Notes: generated by a model from the letters alone, not told the origin. Positions 11,129 through 24,187 are shown, numbered from the stretch's first letter. The stretch: 64,000 nt of DNA from Viscum album (GCA_963277665.1 OY728122.1:1542082868-1542146867), one strand, 5' to 3'. Numbers and translations are program-made.

Positions 11129-11374
11129 TAAAAATAACTACAATAATAATAACACAATTTAAATAGTGAGAGTAATAAAATGTCAACGCAAAAAACTTTA
11201 GTATTTAAAACGCCGAGTGAGCACATAGTCACCTGGGCCGAATGCACGGTAACTGCTAGCGATGCGGTGACCGCGCACCGGCACGAAACCACCAATCGCA
11301 ATTAATCTTCGAAAAATTTAAACTGGGACCAAGAAAGGAGAAAAATTACGGACGTCCGCGGTCGGGGTGTGACA

Positions 11375-11379
11375 TTTAC
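11375..11379. repeat. Right target-site duplication of element 1
   Basis: TTTAC follows the terminal TGACA; it pairs with TTTAT at 1159-1163 with one mismatch. Confidence 0.55.
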
Positions 11380-14300
11380 TAAAAACATAAAATAACCTAT
11401 ATTGGAAAACAATTTGTGTGGTGAACCTAAATTTAATCTATATTTAATCTAATTTAATTTCTAAATAATAAAAAATTATCTTTTAAATTAAAATATATAA
11501 TATAGAGAAAAACTATTTTGTAGAAAATTTTGGATTTTCCATTATGTGTTGTTAATATTATTTAGTATTGATTACCAATTGAATGAGTAATAATGTATTT
11601 ATTTATAGTTTCAAAAAAATATTAAAGTAGATTTTTGAAGATAATAATTTATTTAAAAAATATTAAAAATTATACAATATTAATAAAACAATTTGTTGAA
11701 AATAACCCTTTTACCAATATCATGGTCATTAATTTTAATCTTAGTCATCTCAATTTTATAACCAAAAATAAAATTGACATTATTAAATAACCATATCATT
11801 TTGATATAAAATATTAAATCCATTTTTATAGATTTAATTTTTATTAGTGAGGGAAAATAAGTTTTAATATATGTGTATAAAAAATAGTTTTAGAGTAAAA
11901 TATTAATTAAGTTTTCAGAAAGTTACAATTGGCTTTAATAAATGAAATAAAATATTTTTAAATGGTTTATTTTAATTTCAAAATATAAATGTTTCAAAAA
12001 CATTATTTCATTATTATATTATGATAAATTCATAAAAGTATATGGTATTAGAAAAATTAGAATTTTTTACGATTCATCTAAAAATAAATTATTCTAAACA
12101 AATTTCCAAAATTCATACAAAGAAAATTTTAATATTATAAATCAAAAATTAAAATTATTTTTTTCTAATTCTGATTCACAAATTTATAAATTTAATTTTT
12201 AAATGTGGAATATATATAAAAACTCTTTTTGTAGAAAATAAACTAACTTTTTTCTATAAAAGTAAAATAGTTAAACATATAAAATACATGTTATAAATAA
12301 ATTAATAAATTAAATAATACATGATTATGGAATTAAAATATCAAGTTTCATATCCCCCTAATATCTCTATATATTATATAAGTATAAGTTACACTCTAGT
12401 TTCAGTTGAGGTTGTTATTATTTTAGCAAATATCTTGTGGAAGTTTCCACGAGCTTAAATTTCTCTCACATATAACTTCACTCATACTATTATTGGTTGA
12501 TTTTGGATTAGTATTGGTCTATGTAAAACCCTTCAGAAGATACAACCTTACCATTCATTGATAAATGATCATTATAAGGGATACTTATGTTATCTGATGC
12601 TCTTTCTTTCCTTTTGGATCATAGATTTCATAATATGGGTACTTCATTTTATACCTAATAACATAAGATTTATATTATAATAGAAATTGTTTTTAACATG
12701 GTGTGTTTTTTCATTAAATTTTTCATGTGATTCATTCTATCAACATAAAAAAAATTATGTAAAATTCGATGTGAAATATTTGGTTGTCACATTATCCTTT
12801 GATCTGGATTCGTTTTCTTTATTCCTCATTTCATATACAATAATAGTTCTAAATAAAATATCTAGAGTACTTCCTTTGGATAATTATATTAGAGTTCTAA
12901 AATCCTCACATAGAAATGTGGAGTTAGTATTATTATATTATATTTTAAAAAATTCAATTCCATTATTTTTTAGAAGAACAAGCATATTTTCTACAAGGGA
13001 ATTAAGACAATCAGAAAATATATCAACTATTTTCATTTAGATCATTCTTAGATCATAATAATTTTTCTATATAACCTTCATCATTTCTTATTATACTTTT
13101 TATCCACATTCACATATGTTTATAGTATTCTACCATATTCCATGATAGTTATTTCTTGATATAACCTTGGTGTAGATAGGTTTTTCCAAGGATCCCCTAG
13201 GGGAATTATTTCCTTAGAGTCTGAATCTAATACTTTATAGTCTATTTTTTATAAGGATTCACTTTAAATGGTTATTACGATACCATATATAGTTATCATG
13301 AATTGATAAATTCCAAAATAAATGAAGTATTTTTGTATCCAATTCTTTTATAATTGAAAAATGTTTCCTTAAAAATAGGTATGACTTTATGATTTTAAAA
13401 AGTAATCATTCTTTTTAGAGATAGAGATAACTTCATCCTAAAACCACTACTTTGATACCAATTTTCAGTAAAATAAATGTAATATAACATTATATAGGTG
13501 AATCAGGGTATTGGATTTCTTAAAAATTACTCCCTAATTATAATCATGTTCTCACTTTTATGAGAAAAACTCTTATCTCCCTTACAATCACTCTTGATAT
13601 ATTAAATAAGTAAACAATAAACACATTCACTTTTAAATGGTTTATGAAAATAAGATAATATAAGAAGACTTCTTGGAAATTTTCCTAGGTTCCTAAGATA
13701 CTAAGTGAACTACTTGAAATGAATACATAGTACAGTGTTCATACTAAACCGATGGATTCACTATCCACAAATACCCTTGAAAAACTCACAAATCTTCTGT
13801 ACAGATAGTTAATCACTACTCTATATATGATATTGTAATTCCACAATAAATATAGAGATAAACACACCAATATTGGAGTTTCATTAATAATTTTTCTAGG
13901 AAATTTCTACTAAGGTAAAGCTTCTAGAATTCCCTCTTTATTAGTCACCATACGCTTTCTAAAATACCCTGGAAATCTCTTCTTTTTGTTCAGCGAAGTG
14001 CTAAACATGAAACCATAATTTCTCTTTGATTTTCTTGTATCCTCCTAAATGAAAATATAATTTCACATTTCTACTCCTTCCAAAAACATATATGTATAGT
14101 TTATAATAATTCAATCAAACCCTTTGGTCTTGGGGTTTAGATCAATTGTACTAAGTCACTACTTATAGGATTGATCCACATGTCAAATAGAATTAAATGT
14201 GGTGAATAAGAGAATTTAAATTTAAATAAAACCTCTTAAAACTCAACCCATAACTACACTTTGGATTTGTAATTGAAACTATCAATTTTCACGGAAACAA

Positions 14301-15789
14301 CATCTTCACGGTGTAACCTCCCTTATAGGGGAATGGTTTCTACTATTCCAAACAATGTTGAGGCATGGTCTCCTTTACTATAGGGTAGTCTAAGTCAAAA
14401 ATTATATCCAAAATTTACACTTCTATTTAATTACACCCAACCTCTCAATAAAATATCAAAAAACTATCTATATTAACTTGAATGGATTTGGAGTGGTCTA
14501 TCATCCTATGACATGGTCCAATTTAGAATTTGGCTGATTTCATTCTTCCACTCTACTAAAATTACATCATCCAAGGTACCAGAACATTTTTTGATTTGGA
14601 TGTCTGGTGTTATAAAACCTATATATATAAATTACAAATTCTTTATTAAATAACTTGAGACACACCAATGACACATAAATTAATTTTTGGATCATTACAG
14701 TGTGGTCCCTCATGCTACGACGAGTGACACACACATTCATCATGAATTCTGTTTTCTGTATTAAGTGGAATATACTCCTTCCTTACAATATAGATCAAAA
14801 CATCCTCATACCATATCATAATTTCATGTGGGATACATCTCCTTTATATATGTAGAATATCCATGAACCACCATTCAAACACTTAGGGACCTACTTGTCC
14901 TGACAGGTTATTTTGCCACCCTATATAGTGCTTTTCTCCATGGTATCAACTTGTTCCATGGTTTTTCATTCAATGGGTGTATAAATAATCTAGGTATATT
15001 CTAAACTAATCCCTTATACTACTCCAGTCTGGTCAATAATTGATGTTGGTCATCTTCCTCTGAGGTAGATGGCTTCTTAGATGAACCTAACCTATGGTTG
15101 AACACTTTTTCATTTAAACAATCTCATTTGCGGAGTAACAAGCATTGTTACAAGATGATGGATAAATGTTACCAAAAATATTAATTGAATGAAACTTATA
15201 AATACTTCATCACATCATGGAAAATCGTACTATAACATGGATAACATTTATCTAGAAGAACTTCTCCATGAAAACACATCCTATAGTGTAGTGTAATATG
15301 TTGTAGCATTGTGATCGACTTCCAAAAATATTTTATCCAAAAACATCCAACATTATCCATTCATCCTATTAACTTAAAAAATTATTTTAGTGTGACTTCA
15401 AAACATCCTCCGCATGAAAATTATTAATATACATAATCCAAAAAAACTAAAAAAATTCAAGAAACATAATTTATACAAAACACCAAAGGGGTTTTTGTTA
15501 GTACCATTAAATAAGGATATCATATAATATGATCCCCCTACATAATGAACTTAAATATAGTAAAATATGTATCTCATAAATGATATTATTTAGATAATTA
15601 CCCCAATAATCTTTCACTTTCACTGAATCCTTGTATACTTTGTCTTATTTCACCTTTAATCTGAATAATTTACAATAACTTCTGAACCCTATCCAAAACT
15701 CTTACCGGATATCATCTAAAGCAAATTTTTTTAAAGTTATCATTATCTTCACTGTGTATCATATAATATGTAATTGTTTGTTAATAACC
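11380..15789. other. AT-rich unassigned intergenic DNA
   Basis: No intact gene is seen. The longest open frame (12687-13040, plus, 117 codons) has AT-rich, low-complexity composition and no recognised domain. A stretch at about 14930-15080 read on the minus strand has protein-like text between several stops and may be an old retroelement relic, but I cannot assign it. A TGATACCA sequence near 13461 resembles a primer-binding site without a paired LTR. A 12-bp palindrome TCCCCTAGGGGA lies at 13193-13204. Confidence 0.5.
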
Positions 15790-16073
15790 ATATAAAATAG
15801 TTTTAGATTAACTCTGGAATAATTTTAGGGTAGTTCTTTGAGTCAAACTCAATATTCATTGAGTGCACCATAATGTGTGACACCATGGGCTTTGTATCAC
15901 AATGCATGTGTCAAATAGAATCATCATATTCAAGCATTTATTCTCATATGATCCATTTTTTCACAATATATAGTGACCATGGGATGAAGAGTATATCAAT
16001 ACCATATAGTGGATTCATATATTATCAATTATTTAAATATATACCGAAAATATAGAATAATATATCACATATA
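15790..16073. repeat. Repeat X, copy 1, left part (split by copia)
   Basis: It aligns by eye with about 28240-28600: shared text includes TTTGAGTCA-ACTCAAT, and a matched ATCACAT sits just before the copia edge. The continuation of this copy resumes after the copia element at about 26160. No coding content. Confidence 0.5.
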
Positions 16074-18055
16074 ATTTCTAGGTTTTAGGTGTAGTGGAAG
16101 CTAGTGGATGAGTGTACCAAACATTAATTTTACTGTTAACAATGATTAATCCGAGATCTGTCATTAGGATAAAATGACAGATCTTCAAAATATAACGAAG
16201 AGTGAAAACAGAGAGAGGAAATTCCTATAACCATAGTGAGTTTTATCATATTTTGGATATAATTAATTTATTTAAAATACTAGAATTACCTTCATGGAAT
16301 TCTTTCTCTATTGATGTTTCAGGTCACGATCCAATATGATCTATCGGTGTGTCATAGAAGCCAAGTATAGGATTCTTCTAGCGATGATCCACACATGCGA
16401 CACATATCTTTGGACATCCCCAAGTGGATCTATAGGTGCTAGTATGGAAGATCCATTTCTTACGATGTCCTTCTTTCATCGCATTGAGATCCACTTCTAA
16501 AGCGTTATCCTTTATTCGGAGGAGGAGGTTATCTCTCGTAACTTGAGAGTGTTCTCAGAGGAAAGAAATACTCTCTTGGATTGAGAGATTTCACTAAATC
16601 CTTTATGCACAACCAAAAATAATGGACAGGTCAAATGAGAATAATGTTATTGGGATTTATATTAATAAGAATAATAATATGAATTAATTACCCGAACGCA
16701 TTTATTCATTTCAATTAATTCATAGTAAGACTCGATGTATAATAATAAAATTTGACTATTAGTATCTCCTGACATGCTCCCATAAAATTACACCTATAAT
16801 TTTCTAATTAAATAAGAAATATTATTTATCATAAATCCCACAAAAAACTACATTGATTTTATATAATAATATAAACGACATGTACTTTTGTTTTTTTGTT
16901 TTTTTATTTCCTCCACCACATATATTAGACCTTGAATATTCATTATTTATTTATTAAAAAAATATCACTGCATTACTCACTATTAAATATACTATTTCAC
17001 CCACAATATATACATTCAAATAAATAGTGTCGAAATAAATTCGATCAAACATCCTTGAATAATTATTAAACCATAGCTGAGAAAAATATTTATTCAACTT
17101 TTTAAATAGATATTTTACTACGATACTTGGACACAATTAATGTGTGAACTTTTAGGCCACTTTCTCTATGGAATTAGGTAGAGCCACCCTAAATTCCAAG
17201 GATAGCATCAAGAAACATTCCAAGGCACCCATAGAGAAATAAGTTAATTCCAAAATGATGTCCCACCTCCTAAGAACGGTTACCGTGTAATGTAATCCCT
17301 TTTCCTTGATATCTCGAATCAAGTGGGTTCTATACAAGTTCCATCAACCCATGTTCTAAATTATTCATTCTTTGACTTCTCAAAATTTAACTCAACCATT
17401 CGTCATTGTGTTCATGGATTTATTTGGGCTATATCAATTCCATAAAACGGCATGAGATATCAATATCAGTTATGGAATAGAAGGGACAAATCCATTCTCA
17501 CATTATATGTTAATGCAGTATTACTCGTGATGCAACCAACATATCCTACATCACTGCGAATAGTGTGTCTTCCCATTTTTCATCAATACACTTAAGGGAA
17601 TGAGTTTTCATAGTCATTAATAATAATCATAATGTCTAAGGACCAATACACACATCGGTAAATAGAAAATCCCAATGAAACTATGAAATGTGGATTTCCT
17701 ACTGGAGGGTCTCATTCTCATAATATCCTTCTTGTTATTACCAAGGGTTCACACCATGAGAAGGTGCATCAAATTTTTATGAGTCCTCACCCCTAATGGC
17801 CTGTATTATTTTTGTACGTCAAATAACATCATCTGGACATAGAATATATATATTCATGATTAGTGTTTTGTAACTTTTGGGTTCTCATCATTGTAAGGAT
17901 CATATATGTCTCTTTAGTGAAAATGATATCCTAAGTATATTATCACATGAATTTTCACACAGAAGAATAATAAATATGATATAAGGTATTTATTAATATT
18001 CAAATCCATTAATACATGTTTATTATAGAGTATAACGTATTTGGTTCTAGGCTAC
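16074..18055 (-). repeat. Copia left LTR (3' LTR in sense orientation)
   Basis: It is co-linear with 24188-26160 but with many substitutions and small indels. Shared landmarks include GTGGAAGC near the start, GATGAGTGTACC, a block at 16420-16560, and TAAGGTATTTATTAATATT near the end. The outer edge is placed by comparison with the empty paralogue; no clean TG/CA end remains. Confidence 0.75.
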
Positions 18056-18229
18056 CAACTCAATCAGGTTAACACTCAGACTAGATCCAACTGCTAAGAA
18101 CCTTGAACCTGATAACTCTCACATGATATTATTGATTATAATGAGATAGGCCTTTATTCATGGATTTCACCACATTACCTTCTTTGTAAACTCTCATCAC
18201 TACAATATCACCCCTTTTATAGAAAACCG

Positions 18230-18490
18230 TCAAGAGGTGATACTTCTAAAAAATGTTCTTTTTTTGTTGATGTGACATTGGATCTTTAACAAGTGCCATA
18301 GTTATAATATTATCACAATACAATGTGATAGTGTATCTACTTCTAGGAACCACGTCATGATCCTGGAAAAGGTTATAAATCTAGATAGACTCCATGGCTA
18401 CATTAGAAGCTACTATATATTCCGACTCCACTGTAGAATTGGCAACAACTGACAGCTTTGAACTCTTCCAGCTTAAAACACCTCCTTTGA
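18230..18490 (-). pseudogene. Copia RNase H remnant
   Basis: Minus-strand translation gives STVESEYIVASNVAMES, the copia RNase H segment with its conserved acidic residue (usually STAEAEYxAxxxAxxE), followed by VVPRSRYTITLYCDN, matching the usual VP-xx-LYCDN block. The DPMSHQQKKNI stretch matches the N-P-x-x-H-x-R-x-K-H-I end of the domain with several substitutions. A stop codon at 18381-18383 lies between the two blocks. Confidence 0.78.
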
Positions 18491-18959
18491 GATAGAAACC
18501 ATATCTAGATTGGGACTTCAAATCATTATGATCTATCTGAAAACCAGCATCATCATACCCTCAGACAACAAGTTCCTCATCTCTACCATACACTAGTAAC
18601 ATATCCCTAGTTCTTCTAGGACACTTAAGGATGGTCTTAAAAGAAGTCCAATTCTGTTCTCCTGGATCTTCTTGATATCATCCTACCATTTTTAGTGCAT
18701 TGGTAACATCATCTTGGGTATATTACATGGCATACATTATGGATACTATAGTCAATGAATATGGGATCTTACACATCCTATCTTTCTCATGTTGTTTCAT
18801 AGGACACATTCTCTTAGAAAGGTGTAGGCCATGTGACACTGGAACCAATCCCATTTTAGATTGTTCTATAATAAATCTCTTTAGTATTAATTCAATGTAT
18901 GCACCCAGAATTATTCAAATAATCCTCTTGGATTTATCACAAATGATCTTGATCCCTAG

Positions 18960-19613
18960 AATATAGGCTACATCACGTAATTCCTTCCTGGATAAGAACT
19001 TGTTCAACCATTCCTTAAATGATAGTAAGACTAGTATATCATTTCCAATAAGTAATATGTCATCAATATATAATATAAGAATAATGATCGGATTCCCATT
19101 AAACCACTTATAAACACATGGCTCACATTCGTTCTTAATGAAACCAAATTCATTTATGTCCTCATCAAATCAAAAGTTCGATGACCTGGATGCTTTCTTT
19201 AATCAAAAAATGGATTTCTACAAATTAAAACCCCATTTGGATTCACTAGGTGTCACAAACCCTTTTGGTTGTGTCATATACACATCTTATTAAAGGTTCC
19301 CATTAATGAAAAATATTTGGACATCCATTTTCCAAATCTCGTAGTCATGGTAAACTACTATAGAAAGTATGATTCTTATGGATTTAAGCATGGAAACTAG
19401 CATGAAGGTTTCATAATATTAAATTACTTAATGCTATTTGAATTCTCTAGCCACTAGAATTTCTTTATAGTTGTCAACATGACCTTCCATGTACATATTT
19501 ATATTGAATACCCATTAGCATCCAATATGATTTACATCAATTTTCTCATCGACCAAAAGCAAGACTTTGTTCTAATACTTGGAATCCATATCAAAATTTC
19601 TAGCTTCTATCCA
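18960..19613 (-). pseudogene. Copia reverse transcriptase remnant
   Basis: The frame begins with a W-x-E-A block at about 19613, then LLLVDEK and IGC-stop-WVFNIN, which match the W..A...E / LV..P / IGCKWVFK start of copia reverse transcriptase. The catalytic segment reads ILYIDDILLIGND at 19038-19076, keeping the (Y/F)xDD aspartates. Several stops interrupt it. The frame differs from that of gag and integrase, so at least one frameshift lies upstream. Confidence 0.82.
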
Positions 19614-19679
19614 TATTGTACCTCCTGATATCTCTACTGCTTCCTCGTAGAAGATAGGTTCATTATTGTACAACAATAA

Positions 19680-20895
19680 TGATTCACCATCCTCGGTGAC
19701 TAGGAAACCAAATATCTATTGCTCCCTTACCTCTCTTGAGATCTTACGCAATACTTTTGTTTCTAGAACCTCTTCCACAGTGACCTGTGGAACTTGTTCA
19801 TATACCAACTCTTATGTATCTAGAGAATCAACTTTATCTAGTTCAATATTCCTCCCACGATCCTTTTTTAGGATGATCTCCCTCTTAATAAAGATGGTTG
19901 GTCTGGTGACAGTCACTTCCATGTCTGAAGGGTTATATAGGAAATTTTCTTTCATTTCCTTGGGATATCCTATAAAGATAATCCTCATGCCCAGTGGTTC
20001 TAGATGGTTTCTTAATACATCCTTAAAAAATTCCTCACATCCCTATACACATGTGTGGGGAAAATTGGTTTCTTTTTATCCCATAACTGAGATATAATTC
20101 CATTTTCCTCCATATTTGGTACTCATTTTAATTTGTATACTATAGTTTGTAATGCATATCCCCAAATGGATAATGGAATATCTGCATGACTCATCATCAA
20201 TCTCGCCATATCCAAAAAGGTGTGATTCATTATTTCATTAACACCATTACACTATGGTGTATAAGGAAGAGTGACTTGAGATAGAATCCATGATTCCTGT
20301 AAAAGTTCAATGAACTCTTGGTTTAGATATTCTCCACCTCGATCAAATAAAATCTTCTTTATCTTCATACCAAGATGATTCTCTACTTCCTTCTTGAATT
20401 CCTTAAATTTATACAAGGACTCGGACTTATACATCATTCAGTAGATATAGCTATATCTACTCAAATCATCTATAAAAGTAATGAAGTAATAATATCCCCC
20501 TTTAGCTTGTACTAGAAATGGTCAACACACATCTGTGTGTTCCAATCCAAGAAGCTTTGTATCCCTGTCACCATATCTACCAAAATTCAGCTTGCTCATT
20601 TTACCTTGTGAATAACTGTGACATCTATCAAGTGGTTTTATCTCAGTAGAGCCTAAATAACCTTCTTGGTAGAGGTTTATCAAGTGGATCACATTTAAAT
20701 GACTGATATAGTGATACAAAAACTAGGTGATGCATGATTCATGTGAATTTTTTTGTTATTGATTGCTAATACTTGGTTTTCGTAACTTAATACATATAAC
20801 CCATTATTTAAATTCACCATACCATAACATGTTTTGTTTTTATAAAAGAAATAACCCATAATTTTAAACTTGGAAATAAATCCATCCATATCCAA
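19680..20895 (-). pseudogene. Copia integrase (GAG-preintegrase, zinc-binding and core) remnant
   Basis: The N-terminal part (20695-20895) contains NGLYVL as in GAG-preintegrase domains. A frame change near 20700 leads to the segment with GYLGSTEIKPLDRC and GKMSKLNFGRYGDR, matching the linker of the HHCC domain, ending LLGLEHTDVC with the first catalytic aspartate. The core at 20252-20437 contains FKKEVE, FDRGGEYLNQEF (second catalytic aspartate) and LPYTP; after a TAG comes NGVNEIMNHTFLDMA with the third catalytic glutamate of the family NGxxER motif. All three acidic residues are still visible, yet stops and the frameshift make it non-functional. Confidence 0.85.
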
Positions 20896-21019
20896 ACAAG
20901 ATACAGAAATTATGTTTTTAGTAAAACTAGGTACATATTAATAGTTTTATAAAACCAAAAGCATCCCCATTAAAAATGAGAGATGGTAATCACCAATGGA
21001 AAATGTAGTTAGCCTTGAG

Positions 21020-21170
21020 CCATTAGCATCTTGAAGATCCACCTATCCTCTAGAAATATTTCTAAGAATACTTGGTTCTTGCATTTGAATATAGACATAA
21101 TCCCCGCAAGTTGTATCTAAAACCCAATATGAAGAAATGGAAAGATAACACTCTATAACAAACGCACCTT
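21020..21170 (-). pseudogene. Copia aspartic protease remnant, catalytic DTG changed
   Basis: The frame continues from gag. SYWVLDTTCGDYVYI corresponds to the copia protease active site W-x-L-D-T-G/A-C-S/G; the glycine or alanine after D-T is threonine here. The catalytic aspartate is at 21115-21117. Only the start of the domain is legible. Confidence 0.7.
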
Positions 21171-21192
21171 TAGCATCCCCACGCTTCTGGGT

Positions 21193-21990
21193 GCAGTTCC
21201 ACTTCCAATGGCCTAGATTTCCACAAGGAAAACATAATGCATCCCATTCTGTGCCCTGTCTCTGGATCTTCCCATTCTTGGAGAGACAGTCCTAGGAGAC
21301 TTCAGACCATTTATAAGACCTTGGTCCCTTTTCCTTCTAGTTCCTATTCTTACTCACCATAATGACTACAAGTTTTTCAAGCCCCATTAACTTATCTACT
21401 TATAAATTCAAGGTTTGAATCTTTGATAGACTCTTCTCATTATTTCTCATGTTTTTGTTGATAATAAATCTAGATAAGGTCTTAGGAAGTGATGATAGGA
21501 TCATATCTGTATGAAACTCATCCTGGGACATAATCTCTAAGATTTCTAGGTGTTCAATGTAGCCAATAAGCTTGACTAAGTGAGGCCCAGATGGCAGGTA
21601 CTTTCCAATATTAGTTGTGAACAAAGCATTAGAGATATCATATCTCTCTTTTATCACCTTCTCTTGATAAAGATCCTTAAGGTTATACATCATTCTATAC
21701 GCATCCATGTTTTCATGTTGCTTCAAGTGCTCATTAGACATGGAAGATTGCATGAAACATTGTACATTTGTGGAATCATCCAAATGATTCATATGAAGAG
21801 AGATTTATTTACCACTGTCCGAGTTTCTAGGCACAATTTGAATAATATCCTCTAACACTATCAATTTTCTATCATTACAAATGATGAAACATAAACACCT
21901 CTTCCACTCCTGGAAATTGGTGTTGGTGAGAAGGTTTTCCTTATCAAGTATGGTTCGCAATGATATTTTTGATATCAATATTCTTTCCAT
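21193..21990 (-). pseudogene. Copia gag remnant with CCHC zinc knuckle
   Basis: The start at 21990 gives a protein whose residues 8-20 read KISLRTILDKENL, the typical copia gag N-terminus (SLRTILDKxxL). NFQEWKRCLCFI follows, matching the family N-F-x-x-W block. After a stop at 21805-21807 the same frame continues with the UBN2-like region, including NALFTTNIGKYLPSGPHL, to a stop at about 21400. Still in frame, CFPCGNLGHWKWNC at 21193-21234 is a complete CX2CX4HX4C knuckle. Gag and protease share one frame, as is normal for copia polyproteins. Confidence 0.86.
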
Positions 21991-24176
21991 TTATAAAAAT
22001 TAATATGAGAAAATATTTAGTATTTTATCATGATAAAACTAAGACAAAAAACTAAATAAATATTTATTAGTCTCCAACTCTTTTATTGAAATCCAATATC
22101 CCTCAACATTGACTTTAGAATATTATGTTTCCTGAATATTCTAGTGGAAGGGATTCATATTTACTTTATCATTATGCCTCCTAGGGTTGGTGAAGAAAAT
22201 TGAAAGGTTTTAGGGAGGTATTCCAAATTCCAACTGCATTAACTCACAGCTCTTTGATCCGCTAAGTGGACTTCACAATCCTGAAATCCTTTTATTTTTT
22301 ATTTCCTGAACCCTTGCCTCTTGGTCACACGAATCCCTGTTTTAGTTTTCAACCCTTGATTTGAACCAAGTTAAGTCATCTAAAAATCTCGAATTAGAAT
22401 TCTTTGATAGTTGAAACCACCCCAACTAGGTTTGGTCAAGCACATTGAACTATGGATTGATTCTAACCAATATTATGGATGGCTATACCAACTTAATATT
22501 TCCTTGAGTTATTTTATCCTTATGCATATATTGACATTTTATTATCCTTTTTATGTTCTTTTTAATATTAAGTGGGATATTATTAAGTGGTTTACCATGT
22601 CTAAGATAAAATTTACGCATAATCCAGTATTATTTTAGTTCTATATATATTGTTCATTTAATTCATAAATTTTGTGATCATGAAAACACACCCACAAAAA
22701 ATAAACCATGCAACAGATAGACATAAAATAAATGGAATGATCATGATATTTTTCTATTTCTTAGTTTATCTAGTGGTTAATAAACTAACCTACGACCTAT
22801 GAGAAAAAACACATTGAACCTTTTTAGATCTTGTTTACAGCTTTCCACATGTTCACCTTTGTATCTCCTTGGGTTGGTTTCAACTCACCTCCCAACATGA
22901 ACACCTCCACTGTCTTTCGAGATCCATCCAATACATATGATTTTAGCTGACACGTATGTGAGGGGTAAAATGGGTTTTACATAAAAGGAACCTTTGGCAT
23001 GCAATCCCTACATATTACTGAAGTATTGGAATGTATTCCAACAAATTCAATTTAAATAAATAAATTAAATGAAACCATCCACATGCAAAGGTCTTGGTTT
23101 AGCTCAATATCATTCATACATGAAACGATATTTACACATAAATGAAACTAGAATTCAATTCATTAATCATTCTTGTTTAAGATAAATCACAGTCGAATAA
23201 ATTAATTGTCATCTTTAATTAATCAATACATTTTTCTTAAACCCTTTTCTAATTTCCATGATATTCTCAGCCATCATAATTTTAAACAATTTAATTCATT
23301 TAGAATTATCTTTGTCGGTAACTTATACCTTGGAGGCAACCTAATTAATTCTTGTTCATAACTACCCAATGAGTAGAAATGAACATTACACAAATGTTAA
23401 ATTAAACACACACATATATATATATATATATAACATTTATCACGTGTTGTTCCCAGACATTACGCCCTCACCATGGTACACATCTCAAAGGGTTTTTATA
23501 ATATATTAATAAATTTTAATAAATCATCATAATTTGGATGAGTATACGGCATGTGGTTCCTACTACACAATGTGTATTATCATTCATTATCCATCCTATG
23601 TACACTCCTGGGGATACGGTGTGTAGATGTACTTTAGAAATATTCAGAGTACATGGTGTGTCCAATGGGCCAAACACTGTGTAGTATCCATGTTACACGG
23701 TATTCAATAGGGAAATATGTGAATGAGGTACACATCCCAACCCTAACCTGAATGGACTACACACCATGTCCAATGGGCCACACAACGTGTAATCTGGAAA
23801 CCATGTGCCACCTATTCCTATTCAATACATGGATTCATTAAGACTAAGAAAAACTCCAATAACACATCTTGGTTTGGGAGACTAGTCTCAATTCATTAAA
23901 CCTTGAAAACACGGAATGTATTGTTGAATACATGTTGAGAGTTTGGGGGTTGTATGGCCAGGAACCATTGTCACCTTAGAATGAGATCCTCTCTTTTATT
24001 TTAATCAAAATTAAAACAAAAAAATTATTTCTATAAGATGAATGAGAAACAAAAGAAGAGGAACAGATCTCGACATTAATATTTACAAAACAATTAACTT
24101 GAATTGAAACAACTAAATTATTAAATGAATAAATCATCTCTTAAAATCAAAATAATTATAATCAACGATATGATCA
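21991..24176 (-). other. Long copia leader, no coding content
   Basis: About 2.2 kb separates the gag start from the primer-binding site, far more than usual for copia. No protein frame is recognisable. It contains a CA/TA microsatellite at 23406-23432 and a region at about 23440-23830 in which CACA-GTGT-rich phrases such as CCAATGGGCCA recur. Either the element has an unusually long leader or an unrecognised older insertion lies in it. Confidence 0.5.
23406..23432. repeat. (CA)n(TA)n microsatellite
   Basis: ACACACACA runs directly into alternating TA, inside the copia leader. Confidence 0.7.
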
Positions 24177-24187
24177 CTCTGATACCA
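24177..24187 (-). other. Copia primer-binding site, initiator tRNA-Met
   Basis: The minus strand reads TGGTATCAGAG, next to the inner edge of the right LTR. It gives the element's direction and agrees with the direction of its protein remnants. Confidence 0.88.

Larger units (their letters stand above)
1164..11374 (-). mobile_element. Element 1: gag-only large-LTR retrotransposon (TR-GAG/LARD type)
   Basis: Two direct repeats of about 3.8 kb (1164-4976 and 7597-11374) flank a 2.6-kb internal region. The element ends in the inverted pair TGTCAC...GTGACA. A tRNA-iMet primer-binding site next to the inner edge of the right repeat sets the minus strand as sense. The internal region holds a Ty3/gypsy-type gag with two zinc knuckles and no protease, reverse transcriptase, RNase H or integrase. 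Flanks TTTAT and TTTAC are a near-perfect target duplication. Large-LTR elements without pol are known as LARDs, and gag-only ones as TR-GAGs; mobility would need pol from a partner. The LTRs look very similar apart from microsatellite lengths, so insertion is probably fairly recent. No autonomous partner is present in this window. Confidence 0.9.
7597..11374 (-). repeat. Element 1 right LTR (5' LTR in sense orientation)
   Basis: It starts TGTCATGAACC and ends GGGTGTGACA. It is co-linear with 1164-4976 and differs mainly by scattered substitutions and by microsatellite and G-run lengths. It is about 35 bp shorter. Transcription would start in its promoter near 10640 and run left through the GC-rich block, giving about 3 kb of R/U5 leader before the primer-binding site. 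Confidence 0.9.

Noticed and set aside
12687..13040. 117-codon plus-strand frame
   Set aside because: No domain, AT-rich composition, no nearby gene features, no second copy. A minus-strand reading faintly suggests a gag fragment, but too weakly to report.
13193..13204. 12-bp palindrome TCCCCTAGGGGA
   Set aside because: A single short palindrome without partners or nearby features; could be chance.
13455..13475. TTTGATACCAATTTT resembling a tRNA-iMet primer-binding site
   Set aside because: No LTR pair or TG start beside it; a short match is expected by chance in this composition.
14600..14710. GGTGTTATA and CATTACA resembling LTR ends, with a GGTCCCTC tract after the second
   Set aside because: No matching second LTR in the window and no clear internal region.
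14930..15080. Minus-strand protein-like text with KKPSTSEEDDQ
   Set aside because: Several stops close by, no recognisable family, no conserved motif.
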